Of a stretch of 64,000 nt of DNA, positions 63,125 to 64,000 are shown in pieces. The stretch covers positions 971,001 to 1,035,000 of the forward strand of contig NZ_CP060244.1 of the NCBI RefSeq assembly GCF_014672835.1, given 5' to 3'. The notes under the pieces are model-generated. The model was given only the letters and a program-made list of their open reading frames with translations, was not told where the DNA came from and did no database searches. Numbering within the stretch: position 1 is the stretch's first letter; every line of letters starts with the position of its first letter. Position numbers and translations under genes: made by a program. The DNA is from Entomobacter blattae (GTDB lineage: Bacteria; Pseudomonadota; Alphaproteobacteria; Acetobacterales; Acetobacteraceae).

Positions 63125-64000
63125 ATGATGTATCAAGGATTGTTGAAGTTGAACACTCGAAACAAAGCAACGAAAAAAAAAACTTTTAAAAACAGCTTAT
63201 TGGCTAAAAACCGTGCCCCTATGCTCAAAGGGTCTTTGCTTGCCTCGGCATTCTGCATGGCTTCTTTGTTGAGTGTTGGCCCCATAAAGGCCCAAACACT
63301 CGAACAAGGGGTGCAGTCCAGTTACAGGGAACGGGTTGATACGCCCTTAACAAGCGTAAGCGAGAAAAATTCTTCCCCGATTGTTCCTCCTTTTGCCAAC
63401 CCAGAATCTATGATTGGGGATGCCGGTGGGGTAGATCCTTGGCTGCGTAGCCATGGAATTGGGATTATTCTTGATACGATTAATGAGTTTGCCCAAGGGA
63501 TGTCCTCGGTTACACCGGGGAAAAACCTTAAAGGTGGGGGGTCAAATGCGGGGCAGGTTGGTTTTCAGCTTGATTTGGACTGGGATAAAATTGCCGGGAT
63601 CCCAGGGTTTGCTACCCACTTGGTTACAACAAGCCGTTACGGTCGCCCCTCAAACCGTTATTACGGGGATTGGCTTGCTCATACATCAGAAATTTACGGC
63701 GGTGGGGGAAATGTTGCTGTCAAATTGGTTATCCTTTCTGCCGAGGAAAACCTGTTGGGGGGGCGTATTTCCATTGCTGCAGGCCGTATCCCCTTGCTGA
63801 CAGATTTTGCTTCAAGCAATCTTTTTTGTAACTTTATGAACAATTCTTTTTGTGGGCGGCCTAAATCTGCTGGTGATAACGGCTATATTTCCACTTATCC
63901 TGGTTCTAGCTGGGCGCTTAGGGTTCGTGGTCGGCCTGCAAAGGATCTCTATATCCAATCAGGGATATATTTTCCTGAAAAGGGGATGTTTCCTGGGCCA
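63125..64000 (+). CDS. OprB-family carbohydrate porin, C-terminus cut by window edge
   Basis: Outer membrane carbohydrate-selective porin (OprB family), first 292 residues. After a basic start comes a signal segment (MLKGSLLASAFCMASLLSVG, cut near KAQ) and then WLRSHGIGIILDTINEFAQG, QLDLDWDKIAGIPGFATHL, LGGRISIAAGRIPLLTDFASS, LFCNFMNNSFCGRP and the strand pattern SWALRVRGRPAKDLYIQSGIY, all typical. ATG 63221 (residue 33) is a plausible later start. It would import sugars, matching the glucokinase and pentose phosphate genes elsewhere in the window. Confidence 0.9.
   Translation, partial: MMYQGLLKLNTRNKATKKKTFKNSLLAKNRAPMLKGSLLASAFCMASLLSVGPIKAQTLEQGVQSSYRERVDTPLTSVSEKNSSPIVPPFANPESMIGDAGGVDPWLRSHGIGIILDTINEFAQGMSSVTPGKNLKGGGSNAGQVGFQLDLDWDKIAGIPGFATHLVTTSRYGRPSNRYYGDWLAHTSEIYGGGGNVAVKLVILSAEENLLGGRISIAAGRIPLLTDFASSNLFCNFMNNSFCGRPKSAGDNGYISTYPGSSWALRVRGRPAKDLYIQSGIYFPEKGMFPGP

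Overview
The window looks like chromosome from an acetic-acid-bacterium-like alphaproteobacterium (Acetobacteraceae). Support: a DUF1489 protein, an alpha/beta hydrolase facing a cysteine desulfurase pair plus ferredoxin and mnmA, a CobW-type GTPase followed by a WD40 protein, glucokinase, an OprB-type porin, and relics with alphaproteobacterial-style RpoC and GlnD sequence. Base composition is mixed, mid-to-high 40s percent GC by eye. I see no rRNA or tRNA gene, no intact insertion sequence and no prophage. The assignment rests on recalled family resemblance, not on a search.

Layout. 1-6.4 kb (minus): lytic transglycosylase lipoprotein (runs off the left edge), DUF1489, hemW, kup, yggS. 6.4-8.2 kb: repeats and a sufB-sufC relic. 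8.2-16.9 kb (plus): rsmB, rpe, a heparinase II/III-like protein with a very long low-complexity tail, a glycosyltransferase, a parC/gyrA scrap, glk. 17-23.5 kb (minus): secreted protein, M29 aminopeptidase, DUF4186, small secreted protein, tyrS, small membrane protein, alpha/beta hydrolase. 24.1-29.2 kb (plus): nifS-like, iscS-like, fdx and mnmA, a sulfur-transfer set. 29.5-36.6 kb (plus): glycosyltransferase, a gene graveyard, O-antigen ligase-like protein, COG0523 GTPase, WD40 protein. 36.8-45.6 kb (minus): ClC channel with an early amber codon, a 15-bp tandem array, TonB-dependent receptor, two CDF metal exporters. 45.6-52.1 kb: a second graveyard, an FAD oxidoreductase, and hsp20 with a ROSE-like RNA thermometer. 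52.2-60.8 kb: priA, xerC-like recombinase, proline iminopeptidase, retropepsin-like protease, small secreted protein. 60.8-63.1 kb: degenerate CRISPR-like repeats and an rpoC relic. The right edge cuts an OprB porin.

The main story is between the genes. Spacers are long and hold (a) short broken pieces of core genes (sufB/sufC, parC or gyrA, mnmA, znuA, rpoC twice, prfA, relA/spoT, dacA, pcm, glnD, and probably a MobF relaxase), some with visible stops or frameshifts; (b) many tandem repeats with 14-18 bp units at every stage of decay, from a perfect array of about 36 copies to barely recognisable ones, plus 7-bp arrays; and (c) repeats with the size, period and palindromic form of a decayed type I-E-like CRISPR array. 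Similar short-repeat expansion seems to have entered coding sequence: several conserved enzymes carry large Ser/Glu/Pro-, Lys- or Gly-rich insertions or extensions. I read this as a genome undergoing repeat expansion, partial gene duplication and decay. Intact copies of the relic genes are presumed to lie outside the window.
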